NCBI GenBank assembly: GCA_001914695.1
Contig: MNCZ01000006.1
Location: 1 to 52,292, forward strand
Direction: 5' to 3'
Source of the DNA: Gammaproteobacteria bacterium 13_2_20CM_66_19
GTDB lineage: Bacteria > Pseudomonadota > Gammaproteobacteria > Steroidobacterales > Steroidobacteraceae
Length of the DNA: 52,292 nucleotides
In this document: in pieces, positions 44,501 through 52,292 of the stretch
Layout: each line of letters opens with the position of its first letter
Position numbering within the stretch: the stretch's first letter is position 1
Made by a program: the position numbers and the translations under genes
Notes under the pieces: model-generated
What the model was told of the DNA's origin: nothing
The model's database searches: none
What the model saw: only the letters and a program-made list of their open reading frames with translations

Positions 44501-45420
44501 GCGAGTCCCTCGGCGAGCACCTTGCCGTCGGCACGCAGGAGCCGACCGTCCGCGAACTCCGCGTGCAGCTCGAGGTTGCCGAGCCCGCCCCCGGGCAGAT
44601 AGCGCTCGGCCCCCGGGTCGCGGATCACTTCACGCCAGCCGCCGAACTCGAGCCTGCGCCCATCGAAGCCGAGGCTCCCGCTCATGGCATGGGGCTCCGC
44701 GGGATCGCCGCGCATCTGCGCGCTCAAGTGCAGGCTCTCGCCGAGACTCGCCGGCAGCAGGAGCTGCACGTCCGCGTCCCAGAGTTCAGCGAGGCGGCGC
44801 AATTGCGCGTGCTGCACACCCACCGTGAGGGGCAGCGCGCCCGGCATCGGCCAATGGAGCGTCCCGCCCTCGAGCTCGATCCGGCCGCCCCGCCAGCGCG
44901 ACAAGAGCCGCGCACCGGCGGCGAGCACCGAGTCGTGACCGGCCTGCGGGCGATGCGCGCCCGGGCGGAGCGCGGCGCCGGTGCCGAGATCGATGTCGGG
45001 CTCGACGAGCGTGATGCGCGCCACCGCGAGCTCGCCGCTGCGGAGCATCCGCCAGGTGTCGAGCCCCACGACGAGTCTCGGGGCCCGCAGCAGCACACCG
45101 CCCCCCCGCGGCTCGCCGAGCACGACGCGGTGGAACACGGCTTCAGGACCGTACCAGCCCCAGCGGACGGTGAGCTCTCTGAAGCCGACGTCGAGTCCGG
45201 TGTGCTCGCGGATCAGCGCCTCGAGTGCGGCGCGGTGCTGCGGCACGCGCGCCGCGGCCAGCTCCCACGCGGTGAGCGCCACCGCGCCGAGGATGGCGAC
45301 AGCGCCCGCCGCCCACGCCACCAGGCGCAGCCGCCGTCCGCGCGGGCGCTCCTCGGCGTCTCCGGCGCCAGGGGCGACCGGCCCGGCATCAGCCGTGAGC
45401 GGCGCAACATCCAAACCCAA
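41578..45420 (-). CDS. yhdP: YhdP-family AsmA-like transport protein
   Basis: 1280 residues. One N-terminal membrane helix (LVAWAAGAVAILGAVALTAW, about 33-52), then a long beta-rich repeated body with DUF3971/AsmA_2 features such as HTGLDVGFRELTVRWGWYGP. YhdP-like proteins are long hydrophobic-groove proteins spanning the periplasm and moving phospholipid to the outer membrane. The start is a TTG at 45420 or, with better ribosome-site spacing, a TTG two codons later. Four bases after rng. Confidence 0.93.
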   Translation of the reverse strand: MGLDVAPLTADAGPVAPGAGDAEERPRGRRLRLVAWAAGAVAILGAVALTAWELAAARVPQHRAALEALIREHTGLDVGFRELTVRWGWYGPEAVFHRVVLGEPRGGGVLLRAPRLVVGLDTWRMLRSGELAVARITLVEPDIDLGTGAALRPGAHRPQAGHDSVLAAGARLLSRWRGGRIELEGGTLHWPMPGALPLTVGVQHAQLRRLAELWDADVQLLLPASLGESLHLSAQMRGDPAEPHAMSGSLGFDGRRLEFGGWREVIRDPGAERYLPGGGLGNLELHAEFADGRLLRADGKVLAEGLAWRGPAVAAESLGIGRLRGDWQLARRGEAWRLEAHALESGERAPAAVSASVDVASDAESAQGRVESVPLPLLAAVARSFAPQLPLGQLSLEGVAHELSFDWNARRPAGERLRTSARLEELSIASLSHELTLTGLTAQLSGVDARLTLDLHGERAQLHAVRAEPVSLEGLVVAARFALAAEHGGWQLRTDELAISRPDLALAASGTLAADGTGGKPRVAAHVALKQADAVLIAKLLGPGALAALGAASAAQLSTGRIENADLEWRGTVDPARAPWSAAGSVFRGAFELRDASLGGLDPWPQLEHLDAHLEWRGPRVHAAIAAGQAGTFTLAGASAEWDALGERPTHLAARLTASAQPALAWLRAHRELAAYAPGIEDLDLRGDTRLDVDVLVPAAGGSSTRANHAPRPRTRINAVLDGVRLRAVAGLPPIDALHGTLGFADGHLQPSQLSGQWLGGPVALSVAERRDSGATALTIAGRGLAETRQALLAAGASDDAMLEGHAEWTALLTLLPGSEGSGLRWRVRADSNLIGVASRLPEPFAKSESVPLPLRVELQAGADTGQLRLALGERLRATVALHRSGELWRIERGAVHLASTAPSLPEEPVLTLEGRISRLDLPALLALWRQAARDAALPALRARLSAAQLAVGARTYDEVSVTAEAAPGGGTLELESEGLAGSASWPATVDDSHPALVHLSRLDVPQLGDGARSGGLAAALGPAARLSIDDLEWQGRSLGSLAAQLTFRSDGFDVGEARLAGENEDSRGSLHCQDGGGCRAEFSLDSRDAASTLAAFGFRPELAANRARLTGELEWPQAASPSLATLAGSLHMRLERGVTRTAAAAEGGVPLALLTVPALTAGMRAENRDGVLPALGFSRLTADFELRDGQAMVDLHFDGDAEILVRGRTGLLAHDYDEQAWILRGEQRLPAAVRRLGPTPKVAAVWLSLRELFAGSADRTRAALRLRGTWEEPMVTSAD

Positions 45421-45424
45421 TTCC

Positions 45425-46909
45425 TCAAACGAGTACTACGTCGTAGTGATCGACGCCGTAGAGGGCCTCGACCTGCAGGCGGATCGGACGTCCGACCTGT
45501 GCCTCGAGCTCGCCGAGGGTGGCGGACTCCTCGTCCAGGAGGCGATCCACGACGTCCTGGTGGGCCAGTATCAGCAGCTCGCGACTGGCAAACTGTCGGC
45601 TCTGTCGCACAATCTCCCGAAAAATCTCGTTGCACACGGTTTCGGGCGTGCGGATGAAGCCGCGCCCTTCACAGCTTGGACACGGCTGACACATCACATG
45701 TTCCAGGCTCTCGCGGGTGCGCTTACGGGTCATCTCCACCAGCCCGAGGGGCGAGAGGCTCACGATGTGGGTCTGGGCGCGATCGCCGGCGAGGGCGCGC
45801 TCGAGGGCGGCGAGCACCGCGCGCCGGTGCGGCTCGTCGCGCATGTCGATGAAGTCGATGATGATGATGCCGCCGAGATTGCGCAGCCGCAGCTGCCGGG
45901 CGATGCCGACCGCGGCCTCGAGGTTGGTGCGGAAGATCGTCTCCTCGAGGTTGCGGTGACCCACGTAGGCGCCGGTGTTCACGTCGATGGTGGTCATGGC
46001 CTCGGTCTGGTCGATCACCAGGTGGCCTCCCGACTTCAGCGGCACCTTGCGATCGAGCGCCTTGGCGATCTCCTCCTCGACGCCGTTCAGGTCGAACAGC
46101 GGGCGGGGACCCGTGTAGAGCTCGATCACCGGCGCAGTCCCCGTCATGAAGGTGGCGGCGAACTCCTGCATGCGCTCGTGCTCGTGCGGCGAATCGACGA
46201 GCACCCGGCTCACGCCGCGGGCGAGCTCATCGCGCAGCACGCGCAGGCTCAGCGGCAGGTCCTCGTGCACCACCGTGCCGGGAGGGGCGCCGACGGCCCG
46301 CCCGCGCACGTGCTCCCAGAGCTTGGCGAGGTAGGCCATGTCCTCGCGCAGGCTCTCGGCCGTGGCGCCCTGCGCCGCGGTGCGCACGATGTAGCCACCG
46401 CCCGCGCCGGGGGCGACGAGCTCCGCCACCGCCGTCTTCAACCGCGTGCGCTCGGCCTCGTCCTCGATGCGCGAGGACACGCCGATCGATTCGCCGCGGG
46501 GCAGGTACACCATATAGCGCGACGGCAGGGCGATGAAGGTGCTGAGCCGCGCTCCCTTGGTGCCGATCGGGTCCTTGATGACCTGCACGAGGATGTCGTC
46601 GCCAGCGCTCACGAGGCGGCGGATGTCATCGACCGGCGGCGCGCTCGCGAGCGGCGCGCCCACCACGGTGTCGTCGGCGGCGCTCCCGGCGATGTCCGCG
46701 GCGTGCAGGAACGCGGTGCGCTCGAGACCGATCTCGACGAACGCCGCCTGCATGCCGGGCAGCACGCGCGATACGCGCCCCTTGTACAGGTTGCTCACGA
46801 GCCCGCGGCGGCTCAAGCGCTCGATGTGGATCTCCTGCACCACGCCGTTCTCGAGGATGGCGGCGCGGGACTCGCGCGGCGCGATGTTGACCAGGATCTC
46901 GATGCTCAA
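45425..46909 (-). CDS. rng: Ribonuclease G
   Basis: 494 residues from a TTG at 46909, with GGAG 9 bases upstream and homology beginning at SIEILVNIAPRESR. S1 domain (about 35-125), RNase H-like and DNase I-like catalytic regions with GGYIVRTAAQ, IDVNTGAYVG and IIIIDFIDM (catalytic Asp), and the Zn-link CxxC in CQPCPSCEGRG. Processes 16S rRNA 5' ends and mRNAs. Four bases after maf. Confidence 0.95.
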   Translation of the reverse strand: MSIEILVNIAPRESRAAILENGVVQEIHIERLSRRGLVSNLYKGRVSRVLPGMQAAFVEIGLERTAFLHAADIAGSAADDTVVGAPLASAPPVDDIRRLVSAGDDILVQVIKDPIGTKGARLSTFIALPSRYMVYLPRGESIGVSSRIEDEAERTRLKTAVAELVAPGAGGGYIVRTAAQGATAESLREDMAYLAKLWEHVRGRAVGAPPGTVVHEDLPLSLRVLRDELARGVSRVLVDSPHEHERMQEFAATFMTGTAPVIELYTGPRPLFDLNGVEEEIAKALDRKVPLKSGGHLVIDQTEAMTTIDVNTGAYVGHRNLEETIFRTNLEAAVGIARQLRLRNLGGIIIIDFIDMRDEPHRRAVLAALERALAGDRAQTHIVSLSPLGLVEMTRKRTRESLEHVMCQPCPSCEGRGFIRTPETVCNEIFREIVRQSRQFASRELLILAHQDVVDRLLDEESATLGELEAQVGRPIRLQVEALYGVDHYDVVLV

Positions 46910-46913
46910 CGCT

Positions 46914-47531
46914 TCAGGCTCCGGAATGCGGCTCGTCCGGCCAGTACGGAATGCCCGCTTCCGCGAGCAGCTCCGCCGTCTCGAAGAGCGGCAGGCCCAT
47001 GACGCCGGAGTAACTCCCGGAGAGGTGTTCGAGGAACACCGCGCCGCGCCCCTGGATCGCGTAGCCCCCGGCCTTGTCGCGCCCCTCGCCGGTGCGCCAG
47101 TAGGCCAGGCATTCCGCGCGGGTGAGGGTGCGGAAGCGCACCGCACTCTCGCTGAGGCGCACACCCGGCGCGCCGTGTGCGCGGGCGAGCGCCACCGCGG
47201 TCAGCACCCGATGGGTCCGGCCCGAGAGTCGCTCGAGCATGGCGACACCCGCGTCTTCGTCGGCGGGCTTGCCGAGGAGCTCGCCGTCGACCACCACGAC
47301 GGTATCGGCGGCCAGCACCGGGAGCGCCACGCCGAGCGCGCGCACGGCGAGCGACTTGCCGAGCGCCAGGCGCCGCACGTAGTCGGCCGGGCTCTCCCCG
47401 GGCAGCGCCGTCTCGTCGATGTCCGCAGCCCTCACCACGTGCGGCACGCCGATCTGCTCGAGCAGCGCGCGGCGCCGGGGGGAGCCCGAGGCGAGGCATA
47501 GGAGCGGCGTCGGGTCGTCCTCGGCTGGCAT
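46914..47531 (-). CDS. maf: Maf-type nucleoside triphosphate pyrophosphatase (YhdE)
   Basis: 205 residues. [33 protein letters not shown] and [12 protein letters not shown] are Maf motifs, with the ITPA-like fold; the YhdE branch prefers dTTP/UTP and related non-canonical nucleotides. Overlaps rlmH by one base (TGATG). Confidence 0.94.
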   Translation of the reverse strand: MPAEDDPTPLLCLASGSPRRRALLEQIGVPHVVRAADIDETALPGESPADYVRRLALGKSLAVRALGVALPVLAADTVVVVDGELLGKPADEDAGVAMLERLSGRTHRVLTAVALARAHGAPGVRLSESAVRFRTLTRAECLAYWRTGEGRDKAGGYAIQGRGAVFLEHLSGSYSGVMGLPLFETAELLAEAGIPYWPDEPHSGA

Positions 47532-48001
47532 CAGTCGCGGTGGTAAGGGTGATGGGTGAGGAGGCTGTGCGCGCGGTAGAGCTGCTCAGTGAGCAGCACG
47601 CGCGCCAGCGCATGCGGGAGCGTCAGGCGCGAGAGCGACAGGGTGAAATCGCTCCGTGTCAGCACCTCGGACGCAAGTCCGTCGGGCCCGCCGATGAGGA
47701 ACGCGAGATCCTCCCCCTCGCGCATGCGTCCCTCGAGCCAGGCGGCGAGCTCGCGCGTCGAGAGCTCCCTGCCGCGCTCGTCGAGAGCGGCCACGTGATC
47801 TCGAGGTCCCAGCGCCCGCAGGAGCCGCTCGCCCTCGGCGGCGACGGCCTTGACTGCGCTGCCGCCGGCCGTGCGCAGGCCGGGCTCGATCTCGACCAGC
47901 GAGACGGCGAGACGCGAGGCGAGCCGCGTGAGGTAATCGTCGCAGGCGCTGCGCACCCAGGCCGGCAGGCGCGTGCCCACGGCGATCACCCGCACGCGCA
48001 C
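47531..48001 (-). CDS. rlmH: 23S rRNA (pseudouridine1915-N3)-methyltransferase
   Basis: 156 residues from a GTG at 48001. SPOUT fold: [13 protein letters not shown] start, [26 protein letters not shown] (SAM-binding knot) and C-terminal [21 protein letters not shown]. Follows rsfS by 10 bases. Confidence 0.97.
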   Translation of the reverse strand: MRVRVIAVGTRLPAWVRSACDDYLTRLASRLAVSLVEIEPGLRTAGGSAVKAVAAEGERLLRALGPRDHVAALDERGRELSTRELAAWLEGRMREGEDLAFLIGGPDGLASEVLTRSDFTLSLSRLTLPHALARVLLTEQLYRAHSLLTHHPYHRD

Positions 48002-48011
48002 GAGCGGGCCT

Positions 48012-48431
48012 CTACCGCGAGGTTCGCCGCCGGCGCGTGCCCGAGACGGCCGAAACGGCCACGGCGGAGAGGGCCGGCCCGCCTTCCCACAGGCGCTCGA
48101 GCCCGTAGAACTCGCGCACCCTCGGGAGCATCACGTGCACGAGGATGTCCTGCAGATCGACCAGCACCCACTCGCCGTCGCGCGCGCCTTCGGTGCCGAG
48201 CGGGCGGAAGCCTGCCGCCTTGGCCTTCTCCACCACGCGCTCGGCGAGCGAGCGCACGTGGCGGTCGGAGTTGCCGCTGGCGATCACCATGGTGTCGAAG
48301 ACATCGGTCAGCTCCCGCACGTCCAGCACCCTGACATTCACGGCCTTCATGTCATCGAGCGCGGTCGTCACGGCAAGCTGAAGCGGCGAGACGCGCTCCT
48401 CGGGGGGGCGCAGGCGTGTGCGGGTGGTCAT
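48012..48431 (-). CDS. rsfS: Ribosomal silencing factor
   Basis: 139 residues from the ATG at 48431. Motifs DDMKAVNVRVLDVRELT, FDTMVIASGNSDRHVRSLAE and WVLVDLQDILVHVMLP are typical; it binds uL14 and blocks subunit joining under starvation. Slightly long basic C-terminus (SGTRRRRTSR). Gene order nadD-rsfS-rlmH is conserved. Confidence 0.96.
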   Translation of the reverse strand: MTTRTRLRPPEERVSPLQLAVTTALDDMKAVNVRVLDVRELTDVFDTMVIASGNSDRHVRSLAERVVEKAKAAGFRPLGTEGARDGEWVLVDLQDILVHVMLPRVREFYGLERLWEGGPALSAVAVSAVSGTRRRRTSR

Positions 48432-48462
48432 GTGCTTAAGCGAGTTCTCCTGGAGTCGCGCC

Positions 48463-49119
48463 TCAAGGGGCGGTACGGTCCTGCTGCGCAGCATAGCACC
48501 TCGTCTCGAGGATGATCCGCCTCACCTCGTCGGGGACCAGGTAGCGCGGGTCGCGGCCGGCGATGATGAGGGAACGAAGCTCGGTCGATGAGATCTCGAG
48601 CTGCGTCACGGCGTGCACGTACAGGTGTCCGGCCGGCTTCTCGTGCAGCAGCCGGATCGTGCCGGTGCCGTGATCCACCATAACCTCGCCCAGCGGACCC
48701 GTGCTCGGCGCCCGCCACCCCGGGCGGCGGGCCACGACGATGTGGGCGAGACTCAGAAGCTCCCGCCAGCGGTGCCAGTTGGGGAGGCCGAGGAAGGCAT
48801 CCATCCCGAGCAGCAGGCACAGCGAGCGGTTCGGGAACTCGCGGCGCAGCTCCGTGAGCGTGTCCACCGAGTACGACACGCCGCTGCGGCGCACTTCGCG
48901 GTCGTCGACCACGAAGCTTGGCTGGTCGGCCACGGCCGCCCTCACCATCTCGAGCCGCCGCTCGGGGCTCGCATAAAGCCGCGGCCGATGGGGCGGGCTG
49001 CCCGTCGGCACGAAACGCACTTCGGCGAGCTCGAGCTCCTGCCACAGCTCATAGGCGGTGCGGAGGTGCCCGCAGTGAATCGGATCGAAGGTGCCGCCGA
49101 AGACGCCGATCGGTTGCAT
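48463..49119 (-). CDS. nadD: Nicotinate-nucleotide adenylyltransferase
   Basis: 218 residues from the ATG at 49119. GVFGGTFDPIHCGHLRTA holds the (H/T)xGH nucleotide-transferase motif, and ISSTELRSLI the C-terminal ISxTxxR motif. Makes deamido-NAD from nicotinate mononucleotide. Four bases after holA. Confidence 0.96.
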   Translation of the reverse strand: MQPIGVFGGTFDPIHCGHLRTAYELWQELELAEVRFVPTGSPPHRPRLYASPERRLEMVRAAVADQPSFVVDDREVRRSGVSYSVDTLTELRREFPNRSLCLLLGMDAFLGLPNWHRWRELLSLAHIVVARRPGWRAPSTGPLGEVMVDHGTGTIRLLHEKPAGHLYVHAVTQLEISSTELRSLIIAGRDPRYLVPDEVRRIILETRCYAAQQDRTAP

Positions 49120-49123
49120 GGCT

Positions 49124-50140
49124 TCAGACCGCCGGCGCACGCGCGAGCGTGAGCGTGCGCCCGTCGGTCGGCGCCGCGAGCGCGAGCGTGAGCAGCATCA
49201 GCTCGTCCCACGCCTCCCCCGGCACGCGGCCCTTGATCACGCGATCGGTGCGCGCCGCGCGCTGCGCGAGCGCCGTGAACGGCAGGGACGATGATGCGCG
49301 CCGCAGCGCCTTGCCGAGCGCCGCGCCGCGGCGCTGCCAGGGAGGCGCCGCGCCGCCCCCGCGGGCGCTCCACACCTCGCGCAGCGCCCGGGTCAGCGCC
49401 CACAGCACGAGCGTCGGCTCCGTGCCTTCGGCTCGCAGCCCGCTGAGCACGCGCAGCGCGCGCGCGGTCTCGCCCGCGAGCACCGCCTCGCCGAGGCGCG
49501 AGACATCGAAACGCGCGCTGTCGGCCACGCTCCCGAGCACGGTGTCGGGCGTCAGCCTCGCCCCGCCGGCGAGGAGGGCGAGCTGGCTGAGCTCCTGGTG
49601 GGCTGCGAGCAGATTTCCCTCGGTGCGGGAAGCGATGAGCTCGAGTGCCTCATCGCTGGCCTCGAGCGCGAGCTTGCGGCAGCGGCTGCGGAGCCACGCC
49701 ACCAGGCGCTCCGGGTCCACGGGCCAGACCGGCACCCAGGCGCCGTGCGCCTCGACCGCGCGCACCCAGTCCGCGCCCTGGGCGTCCCGATCGAGTCGGG
49801 GCGCGAGCAGGAGGAACAACGTGTCGGGATCGTGCGCCTCGGTGAGCGCCACGAGCGTCGCGTTGCCAGCGGTTCCGGGCCTCGCGCTCGCAAGGCGGAT
49901 CTCGAGCACGCGGCGCGCGCCGAAGAGCGAGCGGGCGGCGGCGGCGGCGCGTACCTCATCCCAGTCGCCGGCGCGCTCGATGAAGTACACCTCGCGCTCG
50001 CTGAAGCCGGCGCTGCGGGCCGCGGTGCGCACCGCATCAGCCGCCTCACCCGCGAGCAGCGGCTCGTCGCCCGAGATCAGATAGACCGGCAGCAGCCTCT
50101 CAGCGAGGTGGCCCCGGAGCGACTCGGGCGTGAGCTTCAA
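49124..50140 (-). CDS. holA: DNA polymerase III delta subunit
   Basis: 338 residues from a TTG at 50140, with GGAG 7 bases upstream. VYLISGDEPLLAGEAADAVR near 18 and clamp-loader-like AAA domain II and III regions follow (VWPVDPERLVAWLRSRCRKL, RTEGNLLAAHQELSQLALL). The expected upstream neighbours lptE and leuS are absent; the chromosome switches strand here. Confidence 0.94.
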   Translation of the reverse strand: MKLTPESLRGHLAERLLPVYLISGDEPLLAGEAADAVRTAARSAGFSEREVYFIERAGDWDEVRAAAAARSLFGARRVLEIRLASARPGTAGNATLVALTEAHDPDTLFLLLAPRLDRDAQGADWVRAVEAHGAWVPVWPVDPERLVAWLRSRCRKLALEASDEALELIASRTEGNLLAAHQELSQLALLAGGARLTPDTVLGSVADSARFDVSRLGEAVLAGETARALRVLSGLRAEGTEPTLVLWALTRALREVWSARGGGAAPPWQRRGAALGKALRRASSSLPFTALAQRAARTDRVIKGRVPGEAWDELMLLTLALAAPTDGRTLTLARAPAV

Positions 50141-50434
50141 GCGTGCTCTCCGCGACGCGCGCGAAGGCCTGGCAGTGCGTCAGCGTCCCAGATGACTACC
50201 GATCCCGACATAGATCCCGTGTGGCATGACGCTCAGAACGAACGGATGCGGTGCGGCGGCCGGCGCCGCGCGGGCGCGGCGCGCTGCGGAGCGGACAGTC
50301 GTTCCTGTATGCACTCGGATGACGATGATGGCGTGGGGCGAGTGGGACGGGTGAGAATGACAGCATCATGCCTCGAGCCACTTTAAGCAAGGGTCGCGCC
50401 GCTGCGTAGGCCGCAGACGCCCGGGTACCGCGGA

Positions 50435-51190
50435 GTGCCACCGTGCGCAGCTCTGCTCGTCTGCCTGCTCTCGTGGGCGCCCGTGGCGCATGCACAGACT
50501 GACGAGATTCAGGTCTACGACGCCGAGATCACCGCCCCCGGCCGGATCAACCTCACCTGGCACAACAACTTCACCCCTGCGGGCCGCGCCCGGGCGGTTA
50601 TCCCGGGAGGCGTCGTGCCGGAGCACGCGCTGAACGGAGTGCCCGAATTCGCCTACGGCGTGACCGAATGGTTCGAGGCGGGGACCTATCTCCCGATCTA
50701 CACGCTCACCCGCGATGGCCGGCTGCTGTTCGACGGCGTGAAGCTCCGGGCGCTCTTCGTCAGCCCGCACGCTCACGAGCGCCGGCTCTTCTTCGGCGTC
50801 AACTTCGAGCTCGGCTACAACACGCCGCACTGGGCGACGAGCCGCTTTGCGGGCGAGATCCGGCCGATCGTCGGCGTGCACCTCGGCCGCGTCGACCTGA
50901 TTGCGAACCCGATCCTCGAAACCGACTTCAACGGCTTCGGCAAGCTCGACTTCGCTCCCGCGGCGCGCGCCGCGTACGCACTCAGCGAGCGCTTCGCCGT
51001 GGCGCTCGAGCACTACGCCGATTTCGGACTCCTCGAGCGCTTCCTCCCTCACTCCGAGCGCTCGCAGACGCTCTTCGCCGTGCTCGACTACGGCGAACGC
51101 GGCGACGGGATCGAATTCGGGGTCGGTCGGGGAATCACCCGCGCTACGGACTCGCTCGTCGTCAAGCTGATGCTGATGCACGACTTCTGA
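50435..51190 (+). CDS. Outer-membrane beta-barrel protein of unknown role
   Basis: 251 residues from a GTG at 50435, with a signal peptide (about 1-20, cleavage after AHA). The rest is made of alternating amphipathic strands with aromatic girdles (INLTWHNNF, RLFFGVNFELGYNTPHWA, FAVALEHYADFGLL) and ends in a terminal Phe (LMLMHDF), as barrel proteins do. Substrate unknown. The interval 50141-50434 between this gene and holA holds no gene I can support. Confidence 0.75.
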   Translation: MPPCAALLVCLLSWAPVAHAQTDEIQVYDAEITAPGRINLTWHNNFTPAGRARAVIPGGVVPEHALNGVPEFAYGVTEWFEAGTYLPIYTLTRDGRLLFDGVKLRALFVSPHAHERRLFFGVNFELGYNTPHWATSRFAGEIRPIVGVHLGRVDLIANPILETDFNGFGKLDFAPAARAAYALSERFAVALEHYADFGLLERFLPHSERSQTLFAVLDYGERGDGIEFGVGRGITRATDSLVVKLMLMHDF

Positions 51191-51327
51191 CGGACGAGCG
51201 GTACGTCCAGCGAGCACCCCCTCCCGGTCCCGGGAGCGTCCCTGAGTGTTGCGCATACGCGCCGCAGTTGCCGACCTGCTCCGCGACGGCTACCCTGTAG
51301 CGCCTCGTTTCGCCGAGATTCAACGAC

Positions 51328-51627
51328 TTGCGCACGGGTTTGCGTCGCAATCGCCGGCTGGCCCTCCTGGCCGCCTGCGCGCTGATCGTGTGCACTGCCG
51401 CGTATTCGGTGCACGGATTCACCGACCGCTCGCACGAGCACTCGCATTGCGACCTGTGCGTGCACTTCTCAGGCAGCACGGGGTCCCCGGCGCAGCCCAA
51501 GGTCGTCGGCAAGCCCGTGCTCGTCGTCCGCGTTGCTCCGTCGCGACGCGAGATCGTCCTGCCCACGCGCTCCCCCGTGGGCATTCACCTGCCCCGCGGC
51601 CCTCCCTTAGCTTCCAGCATGAGCTGA
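51328..51627 (+). CDS. His/Cys-rich DUF2946-like protein
   Basis: 99 residues from a TTG at 51328, the only start after an in-frame stop at 51298. A short hydrophobic segment (LALLAACALIVCTAAYSV) is followed by HEHSHCDLCVHFSGS, a likely metal-binding patch, then a polar tail. This pattern resembles DUF2946 proteins, which are found near outer-membrane or copper/zinc-related genes. Function unknown. Confidence 0.65.
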   Translation: MRTGLRRNRRLALLAACALIVCTAAYSVHGFTDRSHEHSHCDLCVHFSGSTGSPAQPKVVGKPVLVVRVAPSRREIVLPTRSPVGIHLPRGPPLASSMS

Positions 51628-51679
51628 CGGTCCGGCGCACTCCCTGCGCAGGCCGCGCGGAGCGCGCCTTCGGACCGTC
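51626..51679 (+). other. Predicted compact three-way-junction RNA element
   Basis: A 9-bp outer stem (gacggtccg 51626-51634, cggaccgtc 51671-51679) encloses two hairpins: gcgca/tgcgc (51635-51639, 51645-51649) with a 5-base loop, and a 7-bp hairpin with one bulge (51651-51668). It begins in the stop codon of the DUF2946-like gene and is followed by a further ggtttc/gaaacc helix around ggcgcg/cgcgcc (51681-51723). It could end the upstream transcript or act as a leader element for the porin gene. Confidence 0.45.
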
Positions 51680-51763
51680 GGGTTTCCAACTTGGGATCAC
51701 GGCGCGTGAACCGCGCCGAAACCGGCGTTGCCGGCCGTCGTGGATTTCTTGAGGAGCCGATTG

Positions 51764-52292
51764 ATGTTCACGTTTCATTTCCCCGCTGTGCGCGTCGCTC
51801 CTGACGCCGGGCGGCGCTGCGGACCTGCGGCTCCGCACCTCACGCCCGTTGCCGGGGCATTGCTGTTGTTCTGCTGGGGGTGGCCCGATACCGGACAGGC
51901 CGCCCCCAATGACGTCGCGGCGCTGCGAACCGAGCTCGAGGCGCTGAAGGCGGATTACTCGGCGCGCGTGCAGGCGCTCGAGGCGCGCATTCGGGAGCTG
52001 GAGAGTAACCTGGCGGCCCGCAACGCCCCTGCCGCGGGCGCCTCCGCCGCTTCGCTCGCTGCCCCCACGCCCGCGCCGGCGCCGCCCTATGCGGCGGCTC
52101 CGGCACGCAGCAGCAATCTCACGGCCTTCAACCCCGCGGTTTCGGTGATCCTGACGGGCAACTATGCGAGTCTCACGCAGGATCCGGCGAGCTACCGCAT
52201 CGCCGGCTTCATTCCGCCGCCCACGGGCGAAGGGCCGGGCAATCGCAGCTTCAATCTCGACGAGTCGGAGCTGACGTTCACGTCCAACGTCG
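51764..52292 (+). CDS. Porin-like outer-membrane protein, 3' end outside the window
   Basis: 176 codons seen. ATG at 51764 with GAGGAG 7 bases upstream. After a signal-like segment (about 28-46, ending in GQAAP), a coiled-coil (about 50-85: LRTELEALKADYSARVQALE) and a Pro/Ala linker, then the start of a barrel (VSVILTGNYASL, FNLDESELTFTSNV). The coiled coil before a barrel is typical of OprP/OprO-like and related porins. It may belong to a locus with the DUF2946-like gene. Confidence 0.75.
   Translation, partial: MFTFHFPAVRVAPDAGRRCGPAAPHLTPVAGALLLFCWGWPDTGQAAPNDVAALRTELEALKADYSARVQALEARIRELESNLAARNAPAAGASAASLAAPTPAPAPPYAAAPARSSNLTAFNPAVSVILTGNYASLTQDPASYRIAGFIPPPTGEGPGNRSFNLDESELTFTSNV

Noticed and set aside
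43843-47002. Long plus-strand frames opposite yhdP, rng and maf
   Set aside because: Shadow frames of well-identified minus-strand genes; no recognisable motifs.
51628-51763. Cobalamin or other known riboswitch
   Set aside because: The structured spacer lacks the B12 box and other known consensus elements.

Overview
The window is a high-GC chromosomal segment of a gammaproteobacterium. Gene content and order (zapB-zapA-ssrS-fau; ygfB-pepP-ubiH-ubiI; maf-rng-yhdP-nit-tldD; coq7 followed by a Crp/Clp-type regulator; pmbA divergent from yjgA/darP) resemble Xanthomonadales, Nevskiales and Steroidobacterales. This placement is inference; no rRNA is present. Genes are densely packed with many 1-4 base start/stop overlaps. 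I see no insertion sequence, prophage, CRISPR array or integrase.

Layout. 1-3958 (minus): a YbbAP-type ABC exporter followed by a cut-off AttH/CrtC-like lipocalin protein. 4106-4951: a secreted FKBP isomerase. 5002-8700 (minus): a run of Sua5, a PLP ornithine-type decarboxylase, a HAD hydrolase, a DUF486 membrane protein and a HIT protein. 8841-16872 (minus): a glycine-cleavage operon headed by a tandem glycine riboswitch and terminator, with gcvT, gcvH and split gcvPA/gcvPB, then dgkA and a large two-domain HtrA/Nma111-like protease. 16900-18474: ispG and a pterin dehydratase. 18491-22850 (minus): ygfB-pepP-ubiH-ubiI. 22856-24745: zapB-zapA, 6S RNA, fau and an EVE-domain gene. 24822-25014: a self-contained unit for a 16-residue lysine-rich peptide. 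Then come rpiA, a remnant of a sigma factor, tRNA-Gln, rplM-rpsI, coq7, a Crp-like regulator, rpe, purC, djlA, a signal-less cobalamin-type binding protein, a YihY membrane protein, pmbA, darP, purE-purK, an ExeA-type AAA ATPase fused to an FHA domain, two small ORFs, and the tldD-nit-yhdP-rng-maf-rlmH-rsfS-nadD-holA block (minus). The right end (50435-52292, plus) leaves housekeeping synteny: an outer-membrane barrel protein, a His/Cys-rich DUF2946-like protein, and the start of a porin-like outer-membrane protein.

Functional themes. Ubiquinone synthesis (ubiH, ubiI, coq7), one-carbon metabolism (glycine cleavage, fau), purine synthesis (purC, purE, purK), the pentose-phosphate pathway (rpiA, rpe), ribosome and tRNA maturation (rlmH, rsfS, darP, sua5), and envelope maintenance (yhdP, FKBP, HtrA-like, exporter) all sit here. 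Most of the window is ordinary housekeeping. The least expected items are the isolated Lys-rich micropeptide unit, the Nma111-like tandem protease in the gcv operon, the AAA-FHA fusion, probable leaderless promoters, and a compact three-way-junction RNA between the last two genes.
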